From positions 248,001 through 312,000 of the forward strand of contig NZ_BJML01000001.1 of the NCBI RefSeq assembly GCF_006539145.1: 64,000 nt of DNA. Direction: 5' to 3'. The DNA comes from Microbacterium testaceum. GTDB lineage: Bacteria; Actinomycetota; Actinomycetes; Actinomycetales; Microbacteriaceae. Position numbers and translations under genes: made by a program. This document shows, one piece after another, positions 48,245 to 56,479 of this stretch (position 1 is its first letter; each line of letters opens with the position of its first letter). The notes under the pieces were generated by a model. It searched no databases and had not been told where the DNA came from. It saw nothing but the letters and a program-made list of their open reading frames with translations.

Positions 48245-49608
48245 ACCTCCACCGCCCGCAGCAGTCGATCTGCGTCTGCGTTGCGCCGGGTCTTCGTCCA
48301 GCCGTTTCGCCGGGTGAGCAGGCGCCCCAGCGCCCGCGCGACGCAGACATAGCTCTGGTACATGTACAGCCAATACCCGAGGCCCCAGAGCAGTCCCTTC
48401 CACAGCGGGTGTCGCTCTTCTCGTCGGGTGTACACGATCGGCCACAGGGCGAAGGGCAGGATGCCGGTGGCCACCCAGAGCGGCAGGATCCACGCGGATT
48501 GCCACGCCCATGACAGGAAGCCGCCGGGAGCCAGTGCCCCCGTCACGATCATCGCGATGGCGACCGACGGCCACACGATCAGCCCCAGGAGCTGGATGTA
48601 GGGGATGGCGAGGAAATAGGCGGCTTCGAAGGCGCCCGCGTTCGTGAAGGAACGCGAACCGAAGATGTGCGGAATGTAGCGTCCGCATTGCATCCCGCCC
48701 TGACACCAGCGCGTGCGCTGCGTGAGCAGGCGGCGTGCGGAGGGAAGGGCCTCTTGCGACACGTACGTGTCGTGGACGTAGACGGTGCGGTAGCCGGCGA
48801 GCATGATGCGCAAGCCCACCTCGTAATCCTCGAGCAGGGCGTCTCCCCACGGTTCGCCGGTGTCGAGGGACGCCGCGCGCAGCGCGCTCAACCGGGTGAA
48901 TTGGCCGTTGCCCCCGAGCCCGACCGACACGGTACGCATCCGGAGGATCTGCATCGCTGCGATCGTCGTGCGGAACTCGATGTCCTGCATGCGGATGAGG
49001 GAGCGCGCCCACGCCGAGGCGAGACGACCCCGCCCGGGCGAGGGGGAGGGGTCGTCCCTGTTGTTCATCCGCACCGCGACCTGCAGAGCCCCGACGAGGG
49101 GGTCTCCGAAAGCGGCAGGGCCGGCCGCTTGACGCAGGGCATCAGGGGCGAGGTCTCCGTCGGCATCGACGACGACCACGATCGTCCGGTCGTCGTCGTC
49201 GGCGGCCCGTGCCCGCTCCCGGGAGCGCCAGGCGTCGAGCTGCACGAAGGCGGCGTTCAACGCCGCCCCTTTGCCGGACCGGGCATCGGGGAGCGTGCGG
49301 AGGACGGGATGGATGAACGAGTCCGCCCCGGCGGCACGGGCGATGAGCTCACCCGTGCCGTCGGTGCTGGCGTCGTCGATCATCCACAGATGGATCTGCG
49401 GAAACCGCTCGCGCGTCCTCGTCATCGTCGCCTCGACGACGGCCGCTTCGTCCCGGCAGGGGAGGAAGGCGTGCCATTCGAAAGGGGCGGTGTCTCCCTC
49501 CGCCGCGCGCGGTCGTCGCAGGAACGGGACCACGATCAGCGTCGTGTAGGTGAGGAACATCACCAGGAACACGAAGGAGAGGGCGTAGAGGATGTCGAGG
49601 GGTGTCAT
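48241..49608 (-). CDS. Membrane-bound family 2 glycosyltransferase
   Basis: 455 residues. One N-terminal helix, a cytoplasmic GT-A domain with IDDAS (78-81), VVDADGD (148-150), LLEDYEVG (260-261) and the processive-type QRTRW (297-301), then 3-4 C-terminal helices. This is the BcsA/HasA-like layout, so it could polymerise or transfer a sugar at the membrane. The acceptor is unknown; the epimerase in the operon makes a ManNAc-containing donor plausible. ATG overlaps the stop of the small LAVTG gene. Confidence 0.88.
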   Translation of the reverse strand: MTPLDILYALSFVFLVMFLTYTTLIVVPFLRRPRAAEGDTAPFEWHAFLPCRDEAAVVEATMTRTRERFPQIHLWMIDDASTDGTGELIARAAGADSFIHPVLRTLPDARSGKGAALNAAFVQLDAWRSRERARAADDDDRTIVVVVDADGDLAPDALRQAAGPAAFGDPLVGALQVAVRMNNRDDPSPSPGRGRLASAWARSLIRMQDIEFRTTIAAMQILRMRTVSVGLGGNGQFTRLSALRAASLDTGEPWGDALLEDYEVGLRIMLAGYRTVYVHDTYVSQEALPSARRLLTQRTRWCQGGMQCGRYIPHIFGSRSFTNAGAFEAAYFLAIPYIQLLGLIVWPSVAIAMIVTGALAPGGFLSWAWQSAWILPLWVATGILPFALWPIVYTRREERHPLWKGLLWGLGYWLYMYQSYVCVARALGRLLTRRNGWTKTRRNADADRLLRAVEV

Positions 49609-49802
49609 CGCCGGCCACGGGCTTCCCCGAAACGGTGAGGTGACGGCGTCTGGACGCGCAGACGGTAAGCGCGCCACAGCACGAGCACTCCGACGGCGAT
49701 CATGATCGCCGCGACGATCACGAGCGCTGCCAGGGGCACGGTGAGACCGGTGACGGCGAGAACCCCGGCGGCGCCGCCGCCGACTCCACGATTCACGTAC
49801 AT
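49605..49802 (-). CDS. 65-residue membrane protein with LAxTG-like sorting signal
   Basis: Almost the whole protein is a C-terminal-type anchor signal: LAVTG at 15-19, a long hydrophobic helix (about 23-44) and Arg-containing WRAYRLRV. The N-terminus is only 14 Gly-rich residues and has no signal peptide of its own. LAxTG is the motif known for class E sortases. It starts 12 bp after the surface protein stop and overlaps the glycosyltransferase start, so it is translated as part of the operon. It may be a sorting substrate, or simply a small membrane subunit with a chance LAVTG. Confidence 0.65.
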   Translation of the reverse strand: MYVNRGVGGGAAGVLAVTGLTVPLAALVIVAAIMIAVGVLVLWRAYRLRVQTPSPHRFGEARGRR

Positions 49803-49813
49803 CGGGACGCTCT

Positions 49814-51097
49814 TCAGCTGCGTGCCGTGGCGACGGCGCGCAGGGTGCGGCGCCGGATGACGACCGCGGCCACCAGCAAGGCTGCGACACCCAGCATGCC
49901 CCCCGCGATCGACAGCGACTCGGCGCCGGCGACGGGAACGGCGAGTCTGCCGGCGTTGGGGCCGACGGTGGCGCTGGCGAGATCGATGCGCGCGAGCGAT
50001 CCACCGGGGAGATAGCCGATGCGCAGCGCCGTCTGAGTGAACGACCCGTCCGCGTTGTGCTCCTGAACGTTGACCGGCAGCTGAATCAGCGCGGTGAGCG
50101 CGGTTGCCAAGGGGGCGACCACGTTGTTCGTGAGACCGTTCAGCACCGGGTTGATGACCCCCTCGGCGACGCTGAGGGCGGCGCTGAGGGGAGCTCCGAC
50201 GAACCCGAGCTGACCGGCTCTGGTCCGGACGGCGTCGAGAATGCTCGCCACCTGATCGGTGATCTTCTTCGCGACGGCGGTCGGGATGTACGACACGAGG
50301 TCGGTCCCCGGCGGCAGATCGTTGACGTCGGCGACGCCGGCCGCGGCCAGCACGTCGTCGAGCGTGACTTCGACCGTGCCCCCGGCGAACGGGTTCGACA
50401 GGCTCACGCCGAAACCGCCCGCCACGGCGAGCAGCGTGTCGATCGCCGGGCTGATGACGCCCACAGCGGTGTTCACGAGCGTGCCGTCGACCTCGAAGGT
50501 CGTGTCGGCCAGCACGTACTGGCCCGTCTGCGTCCCGTCGGCGGCCTGCTGCGCAGAGGCGGCGAGTGTCCCGAAGTGGGCGGTCAGACCCACGAGCTGG
50601 TTGGCCCCGCCGACGGTGAGGGTAGCCGTGTCGTTCGCACTCGGCGACCCGACGTTCGACGGGGTGACGGTGCCGACGCCGATGAGGCTCGGTGCCGCGG
50701 ACACCGCGCCCGAGAAGGCGGAGGAGCTCCCGTCGTCGCGTGCTTGCGCATACTGGCCCACCGCACCGAGGCGCAGGATGCCGTTGTCGCCGAAGAGGGT
50801 GTTCGACCCGCTGCTGAGCTGCAACAGCCCGGCGAGGGCTTCGGCGTCCAGGGGCTGATCGGTCGTGACGTCGCCGCTGCCGTCGGGATTCACGGCCGTC
50901 GCCCCGCGCAGGGCGAGGACGGCGTCGGTGACGTTCGTTCCCGCGATGCTCACGTCGACGAGACGTCCGTTGGCCTGCGAGACGACGTCGGCGGCGTGGG
51001 CCGCCGTGGCGGGGATGACGAGGGCAGTGGCCAGGGCGCCCACGGCCGCGAAGCGCGCCACGCGCGCGGTGCGGGTGTGCGGATGTGTGCTGTGCAA
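49814..51097 (-). CDS. Secreted surface protein, choice-of-anchor-G-like, with tripartite C-terminal anchor
   Basis: 427 residues from TTG. Signal peptide with basic N-terminus and cleavage near AHA|AD (after 35), then ~350 Ala/Gly/Thr/Val-rich, Cys-free residues resembling choice-of-anchor-G proteins of Microbacteriaceae. The C-terminus has a short motif VPVAGAES (387-394), a hydrophobic helix (to about 414) and IRRR, the layout cut by sortases or exosortases, but without LPxTG. The TTG (AGG 8 nt upstream) is chosen because it directly precedes the signal peptide; an ATG at 51196 adds 33 unlikely residues. First gene of the operon, the probable client of its exosortase-like gene. Confidence 0.75.
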   Translation of the reverse strand: MHSTHPHTRTARVARFAAVGALATALVIPATAAHAADVVSQANGRLVDVSIAGTNVTDAVLALRGATAVNPDGSGDVTTDQPLDAEALAGLLQLSSGSNTLFGDNGILRLGAVGQYAQARDDGSSSAFSGAVSAAPSLIGVGTVTPSNVGSPSANDTATLTVGGANQLVGLTAHFGTLAASAQQAADGTQTGQYVLADTTFEVDGTLVNTAVGVISPAIDTLLAVAGGFGVSLSNPFAGGTVEVTLDDVLAAAGVADVNDLPPGTDLVSYIPTAVAKKITDQVASILDAVRTRAGQLGFVGAPLSAALSVAEGVINPVLNGLTNNVVAPLATALTALIQLPVNVQEHNADGSFTQTALRIGYLPGGSLARIDLASATVGPNAGRLAVPVAGAESLSIAGGMLGVAALLVAAVVIRRRTLRAVATARS

Positions 51098-51184
51098 TTG
51101 CGTACCTGTTTCTCTCTCGGGTCGGGTCCGCGAAGAGGGCGTCGGTGACGGCGTGCGGACGCAGAGCAACCTATGAGTGGGGGC

Positions 51185-51203
51185 GGTACGCGGCATCCGT
51201 ACC
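51185..51203. promoter_or_regulatory. Inverted repeat GGTACG-N7-CGTACC
   Basis: Perfect 6-bp arms in the 266-bp divergent region between the surface-protein operon and the LuxR-type gene. A second, looser GTAC-rich stretch lies near 51250-51268. It is a candidate operator for the adjacent regulator. Confidence 0.4.
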
Positions 51204-51363
51204 CGACACGGAATTCGGTGCAGATGGGACGCGGAATCCACGAGAAATGTACGGATACGAGTACGTAAGCGTGGACAACTAACGCAATCAGTGTGAGAAG
51301 AATGAGACCTAGGAAACACCGGGGAACCAATGGAGGACCGGCGGATTGTGAGGGGGAGCAGTC

Positions 51364-53805
51364 ATGAACAAGGAGTTGATCTGGGGGCGGGATGAGCCCC
51401 TGTGTCGCGCGATGTGGGCGCTGGATCACCGGCGGAACGTCCTCATCACCGGAGGACGCGGTGCGGGCAGAACGCGGATTCTGAGTGCGCTGACGACGAC
51501 CATGTCCACACCGTCGGTGCGTGTACGCCAGCGTCCGGGCGGGATGATCTCCGTCTTCGACAGCGCGGGCGCCGCCGCCGTGGTAGAGGAGGCCCGTGTT
51601 CCCGCGATGGTGGCGGACCTGGTCGCCGACGAGACGACGATCCTCGTCGATGACCTGGATCGCTTTCCCGCCGGCCTCATCGAGACGCTCATCGGTGCGG
51701 TTCTGCATCACGGAGCGACATTCGTCGCCATCACGTGCCCCGCGGTCGTCGCCTCCGCCGTCGATCGGCGGCTGGCTGCCGCGCTGAAGACGCTGTGCGA
51801 ACACCCGCGCACGGTGAGCGTGATGATCGAGCCGCTCAGCCTGGCGGATTCGACGCGTCTGAGCGACTCGCTGCGCACGCGACATTTCGGGAGCGAGCCC
51901 GGCGATGACGTGTGGAACTCCGCTCTGCACCGGCTCACCGGCGGCAACCCCGCGTTGATCGAGAAAACTGTGGAGTTCGCTGCCGCCGCGCATCGACTGG
52001 ACGCCCTGATGCCGCTGGACCCGGCGTGCGATCCGCTCACGGGCCGGATCGTGGACATCGCACAGGACATGATCGCTTCCCTCACGAGCGACGAGTTGTG
52101 CGTGCTGAGCGTGATCCGCGAACTCGGACCGACGCCGTTGCGGTATCTTCGCGTGGCCGTGACGGCGGGCACGTTGGCGACCCTGCGGGATTGTGGTCTG
52201 CTCTCCGCGTCCACCGACACGTTCAACATCGCCGCGTGCGAGATCGCGGCCCGCGTGGCGGCTGACCGCCTGGGACGGGCGGAGATCGAGGGATGCCGGG
52301 GGCGGGTGGCGGCGGGCCTGCTCGGGCTGGCCACGTCGGGAACTCGTCTCGGTATCCGAGCCGTCACCTTCTGCGCCCGATATGCGCCCGAACCCGGTGA
52401 CGAGTGTGGAATCGCGACGCTTCAGCAGCTGCGTGACTCGGCGGCGCTGGCGGTGGCCCGATCATCGCGACCCGCCGATGCGATCCGTATGGCCGGGTTG
52501 GTGCTCGACCGTCCCGGGCCGGTCCCGGTGCGTTCGCGCGTGGCGCTCGCCCTGGCATACGACGCCGTGGGACGCGGTGCGGATGCCGATGTCCTCCTCG
52601 CCGATGTTCCCCCGCCCGCCGACCCGGAGGAGGCGACCCTCCTCGTCCGCGCACTGGTGAACAGGCTCGTCGCGATCGAGGACGGAGGAGCACAGGCTCG
52701 TGAGCGTCTGAGCGTCATCTCCGAGTGGCTCGGCGACGATCCCTCCTGGGGAACCATCGCCGAGAGCGCGATGACGATGTTCCGCATCTTGAGCGATCCG
52801 ACCGTCGAACCGCTCGAGATGCAGATCCCGGCCGCCCGGCCCGGTGCGGACGCGGACGCCGTCGCGTATCGGGATGCCAATGTCGCGGTCCTGTCGGCCC
52901 TGCGGGGAAACGGGGGCGCGGCCATCGCTCTGATGGAGCCTCGGCGACAACGCCATGGGCTCGACGCGGAACCGCGCCTCGACATCTACCAGCGCCACGT
53001 CCTCACGTCGATCATGCTGCAGCACGATCTGCCGGCGGTGCGGGCGTCGCTTCGTCGTCGCATGCTCACTGCTCGCTGCGTGGACCGCCAGGACGACCTG
53101 ACGGTGCTGGCCATCCTCGACGCGGCGCTCCACGCCCGCCTCGGCGATGCCGACGGCATCTTCGGGAGCCTGAGCTGCCTGAGGCTCGCCCCCTCGGCGA
53201 ACACCCGCGTGTGGACCGATCTGTTGCTCGCCGTGGGGTACGCGATGGTCGGTGATGTCATCAACGCCAGCGCTGCCCTCGCGCGCGCCGAAGCCGTGCC
53301 GAGCACGTGGGCCGGGCGGGCGTACGGGCTGGCGCGCACGGTCACCCACGTCCTGATCGATGTCATCGCCGGCCGCTCCCACCTGGCGTTGCACCGGATC
53401 GGCCTGGAGCTTCCTCTCGCCGAGCGCCATGCGCCGGTGTTCCTCCCCACGATGCTCGAGCTCGCTCTTCGCGCGGGAATGCGGCCGTCGGACCTGCTCT
53501 CGCGCGCCACCGGGTACGCGCGGCGATTCGATCTTCCCGCGCTCACGGCCCTGATCGAACAGGTTCGCGAGACGCTCGGCGAACCCTCGGTCCGGTCACT
53601 CGACAGGCTCACGGCGCGCGAGCGCGAGGTCGTGCTCCTGGCGGCGTCGGGTCACACGAACGCGGTGATCGCCGAACGCCTGCACCTGTCGATCCGCACG
53701 GTCGAGTCGCACCTGCATCACGCGCGGACGAGGCTGGGCATGAGTCGCTCCGAGCGGTTCGAGGTCGTGACCAGAGTGGCTCCGCGGCGAGTCTTCGCGG
53801 TCTGA
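51364..53805 (+). CDS. Large LuxR-family regulator with STAND-like ATPase region
   Basis: 813 residues. The N-terminus has a P-loop-like GGRGAGRT (30-37) in which the essential Lys is Arg, and a Walker-B-like TILVDDLDRF near 91-100. Helical repeats fill the middle, and a LuxR helix-turn-helix ends the protein (LTAREREVVLLAASGHTN then AERLHLSIRTVESHLHHAR, about 750-795). This is the LAL/MalT-like layout. The Lys-to-Arg change suggests weak or lost ATP hydrolysis. A GAGGGGGA precedes the ATG. Divergent from the sorting operon, so it probably controls it. Confidence 0.88.
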   Translation: MNKELIWGRDEPLCRAMWALDHRRNVLITGGRGAGRTRILSALTTTMSTPSVRVRQRPGGMISVFDSAGAAAVVEEARVPAMVADLVADETTILVDDLDRFPAGLIETLIGAVLHHGATFVAITCPAVVASAVDRRLAAALKTLCEHPRTVSVMIEPLSLADSTRLSDSLRTRHFGSEPGDDVWNSALHRLTGGNPALIEKTVEFAAAAHRLDALMPLDPACDPLTGRIVDIAQDMIASLTSDELCVLSVIRELGPTPLRYLRVAVTAGTLATLRDCGLLSASTDTFNIAACEIAARVAADRLGRAEIEGCRGRVAAGLLGLATSGTRLGIRAVTFCARYAPEPGDECGIATLQQLRDSAALAVARSSRPADAIRMAGLVLDRPGPVPVRSRVALALAYDAVGRGADADVLLADVPPPADPEEATLLVRALVNRLVAIEDGGAQARERLSVISEWLGDDPSWGTIAESAMTMFRILSDPTVEPLEMQIPAARPGADADAVAYRDANVAVLSALRGNGGAAIALMEPRRQRHGLDAEPRLDIYQRHVLTSIMLQHDLPAVRASLRRRMLTARCVDRQDDLTVLAILDAALHARLGDADGIFGSLSCLRLAPSANTRVWTDLLLAVGYAMVGDVINASAALARAEAVPSTWAGRAYGLARTVTHVLIDVIAGRSHLALHRIGLELPLAERHAPVFLPTMLELALRAGMRPSDLLSRATGYARRFDLPALTALIEQVRETLGEPSVRSLDRLTAREREVVLLAASGHTNAVIAERLHLSIRTVESHLHHARTRLGMSRSERFEVVTRVAPRRVFAV

Positions 53806-53838
53806 TCCCGCGCACCGTTCCTCGACGGGCGCGGGATC
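53804..53838. terminator. Bidirectional terminator
   Basis: A perfect 10-bp stem (53804-53813 with 53829-53838) overlapping the regulator stop codon, between convergent genes. Confidence 0.75.
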
Positions 53839-53846
53839 AGAGAGGG

Positions 53847-55532
53847 TCACCGTCGTGACGCGAGCAGCTCGTCGGCACCGGCGCGCAGCGCCTCGAGCCG
53901 ACGGCGCGCCTTCTTCGCCGACGACCCGCGAACGTCGAGGTACAGCTTGAGCTTCGGCTCGGTGCCGCTCGGGCGCACGATGAGCCGCGACCCGTCGTCG
54001 AGCCACAGGCGCAGTACGTCGCCGGGGGGGAACCCGTCGACCCCGCGGAGCAGGTCGTCGACGTGCGACACCGCGATCTCGCCGACGACGGCGGGCGGCT
54101 GGGCGCGAAGGGACGCCATGATCCCGGCGATCTCGCTCACATCGGTCACGCGCACCGAGATCTGGTCGCTGGCGAACGCGCCGAACGTCTCACGAAACTC
54201 CTGCAGCAGGTCGGCGATCGTGCGCCCCTGGCCGCGTGCGTCCGCCGCCATCTCGAGCAGCGCGACGGCGGCCGAGATGCCGTCCTTGTCGCGCACCGTA
54301 CCCGGGTTCACGAGGTACCCCAGAGCCTCCTCGAAGCCGAACACCATTCCCGGAGCCCGCGAGATCCACTTGAACCCCGTGAGGGTCGAGTGGAAGTCGA
54401 GACCGTAGTGCTCGGCGACCGCCTGGAGCCCCGGTGACGACACCAGAGAGCAGGCGAGGGATGCCGGCACCCCGGCCGAGGCGTCGGGCGCCGCCGCCGC
54501 AGCACCGGCTGCGCGCCACCCCAGCAGCAGACCGATCTCGTTGCCGGTCAACCGGCGCCATCCGCCCTCGGCGTCGGCGTCGGGAATCGCGACGGCGAGG
54601 CGATCGGCATCCGGGTCGTTCGCGATGATCAGCTCGGCGTCGACGGCGCGCGCCGTCTCGAACGAGAGGTCCATGGCGCCGGGCTCTTCGGGGTTGGGGA
54701 ACGCCACCGTCGGGAACCGCCCGTCGGGGTGGATCTGCGCCTCGACGACGGTGGGTGCGGGGTAACCGGCCTCGGTCAGCACCCGAGAGAGGGTCTCCCA
54801 TCCCACGCCGTGCATGGCGGTGTACACCCAGTTCAGGCCTTCGGCTCCGGCCGGGGCGGGAGCCACCGCCGCCGTCGCGGCGACGTAGGCCTCGACGACG
54901 GACTCCGGGGCGTTGGCGTACCCCACCGATCGGGGGAGGGTCGTGATGTTCCCCTCGTCGGCGATCCGCTGAATGTGCGCCGCGATCTCGGCATCCGCCG
55001 GCGCGACGATCTGCGCCCCCTGGTCGTCGCCGCCGAGGTAGACCTTGTAGCCGTTGTCGTCGGGCGGGTTGTGGCTCGCGGTGACCATGACACCGGCGTC
55101 GGCGCCCAGGTGGCGCACCGCGAAGGCCAGCACCGGCGTCGGCAGCAGGCGGGGGAGCAGGATCGCATTCAGTCCCGCTCCGGCGAAGATCTCGACCGAG
55201 TCGCGCGCGAAGACGTCGGAATTGCGGCGTCCGTCGTAACCCACCACGACGGTCGGCGTCGCGCCGGAGGAGCGTTCGATCAGGTACGCCGCGAAGCCCG
55301 CGGCGGCCTGTGCCACGAGCACGCGGTTCATCCGGTTGGAGCCGGCGCCGAGCGTTCCCCGGAGCCCCGCCGTGCCGAACGCCAGGCGCGTGGAGAAGCG
55401 GTCGTCCAGGTCGGCCGAGGCCTCGGCATCCCCCGTCTCGACCCGCGAGATGAGGTCGGTGAGCTCACCGCGGGTCTCGGCATCCGGGTCCTGGGCGAGC
55501 CAGGCGCGGGCCGCGTCGAGAACGGAGCTCAC
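53847..55532 (-). CDS. Phosphosugar mutase (phosphoglucomutase/phosphomannomutase family)
   Basis: 561 residues. Phosphoserine loop TASHNPPDDNGYK (Ser153), metal loop NDPDADRLA, sugar-specificity region FGFEEALG and phosphate-binding RPSGTEPKLK. The long form resembles PgcA/Pgm2-type enzymes, which also act on ribose or deoxyribose 1-phosphate (phosphopentomutase). That activity would fit the linked purine nucleoside phosphorylase, whose gene overlaps it by 4 bp, but glucose or mannose phosphate is equally possible. Confidence 0.9.
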   Translation of the reverse strand: MSSVLDAARAWLAQDPDAETRGELTDLISRVETGDAEASADLDDRFSTRLAFGTAGLRGTLGAGSNRMNRVLVAQAAAGFAAYLIERSSGATPTVVVGYDGRRNSDVFARDSVEIFAGAGLNAILLPRLLPTPVLAFAVRHLGADAGVMVTASHNPPDDNGYKVYLGGDDQGAQIVAPADAEIAAHIQRIADEGNITTLPRSVGYANAPESVVEAYVAATAAVAPAPAGAEGLNWVYTAMHGVGWETLSRVLTEAGYPAPTVVEAQIHPDGRFPTVAFPNPEEPGAMDLSFETARAVDAELIIANDPDADRLAVAIPDADAEGGWRRLTGNEIGLLLGWRAAGAAAAAPDASAGVPASLACSLVSSPGLQAVAEHYGLDFHSTLTGFKWISRAPGMVFGFEEALGYLVNPGTVRDKDGISAAVALLEMAADARGQGRTIADLLQEFRETFGAFASDQISVRVTDVSEIAGIMASLRAQPPAVVGEIAVSHVDDLLRGVDGFPPGDVLRLWLDDGSRLIVRPSGTEPKLKLYLDVRGSSAKKARRRLEALRAGADELLASRR

Positions 55533-56362
55533 AAGGCGCCGATCACGCGGGCGAGGAGCGCCGAGATGACGGGTTCGGCCTCGCGGCCGGCTTCGAGCAC
55601 CTCTTCGTGGCTGAGCGGCGTCTGCTGGATGCCGGCGGCGAGGTTCGTGATGAGCGAGAAGCCGAGGATCTCCATGCCTGCCTGGCGCGCGGCGATGGCC
55701 TCGAGGGCGGTCGACATCCCCACGATGTGTCCGCCGATGGTCTTGGCCATCTGCACCTCGGCGGGGGTCTCGTAGTGGGGCCCGCGGAACTGGGTATACA
55801 CGCCCTCATCGAGGGTCGGGTCGATCGAGCGAGCGACATCCCGCAGGCGCTTCGAGTACAGGTCGGTCAGATCGATGAAGGTCGCGCCCTCGAGCGGCGA
55901 GTCGGCGGTGAGGTTGATGTGGTCGCTGATGAGCACGGGCTGGCCCGGCTTCCACGTCTCGCGGATGCCGCCGGCGCCGTTCGTCAGGATCATCGTGGTC
56001 GCGCCCGTCGCTGCCGCGGTGCGCACGCTGTGCACGACCCGTCGGACGCCGTGGCCCTCGTAGTAGTGCGTGCGAGCGCCGATGACGAGGACGTTCTTCC
56101 CGCCCGGGGTGCGGACGCTGCGGAGCGTGCCGACGTGCCCCTCGAGAGCGGGCTTGCTGAAGCCGGTGACCTCGGTGGCCGGGAACGACGCCGTCTCGTC
56201 GCCGATGAGTTCGGCGGCGCGGCCCCAGCCCGACCCGAGGGTCACGGCGATGTCGTGGTGCTCGACGCCCGAGAGGCGGGCGATGTCGGCCGCTGCGGCC
56301 GTGGCGACCTCGAACGGGTCGACCGCCGGGTCGTCGAGCGGGTGAGAAGTGCTGTTGGACAT
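55529..56362 (-). CDS. punA: Purine-nucleoside phosphorylase (trimeric, PunA-like)
   Basis: 277 residues. Phosphate-binding GSGWG (43-47), HYYEGH, TNGAGGI, and the substrate-binding block STALEAIAARQAGM; FSLITNLAAG near the end is typical. It cleaves inosine and guanosine to base and ribose 1-phosphate and takes up the product of the adenosine deaminase 20 kb away. TAGAGT lies 6 nt before the ATG, so the two-gene operon is probably leaderless. Confidence 0.94.
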   Translation of the reverse strand: MSNSTSHPLDDPAVDPFEVATAAAADIARLSGVEHHDIAVTLGSGWGRAAELIGDETASFPATEVTGFSKPALEGHVGTLRSVRTPGGKNVLVIGARTHYYEGHGVRRVVHSVRTAAATGATTMILTNGAGGIRETWKPGQPVLISDHINLTADSPLEGATFIDLTDLYSKRLRDVARSIDPTLDEGVYTQFRGPHYETPAEVQMAKTIGGHIVGMSTALEAIAARQAGMEILGFSLITNLAAGIQQTPLSHEEVLEAGREAEPVISALLARVIGAL

Positions 56363-56368
56363 TCCCCC

Positions 56369-56374
56369 ACTCTA
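56369..56374 (-). promoter_or_regulatory. -10-like hexamer TAGAGT, leaderless punA
   Basis: It ends 6 nt before the ATG. Confidence 0.55.
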
Positions 56375-56466
56375 GAAACTGCGGAGCCCGCGGGCCAGAC
56401 GGCACACGCCCGTGTTCAGCGTGTCGGGTGAGCCTGAGCGGCGCATCGGCATCCGCCCAGCGCTGA

Positions 56467-56472
56467 CAGAAT
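56467..56472 (+). promoter_or_regulatory. -10-like hexamer CAGAAT before the quinone reductase gene
   Basis: It ends 7 nt before the ATG at 56480 and overlaps the alternative ATG at 56471. If functional it would make 56480 the true start. Confidence 0.35.
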
Positions 56473-56479
56473 GGATGCC

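Noticed and set aside
49814..51097. Classical LPxTG sortase substrate
   Set aside because: No LPxTG or close variant precedes the C-terminal helix; the tail reads VPVAGAES.
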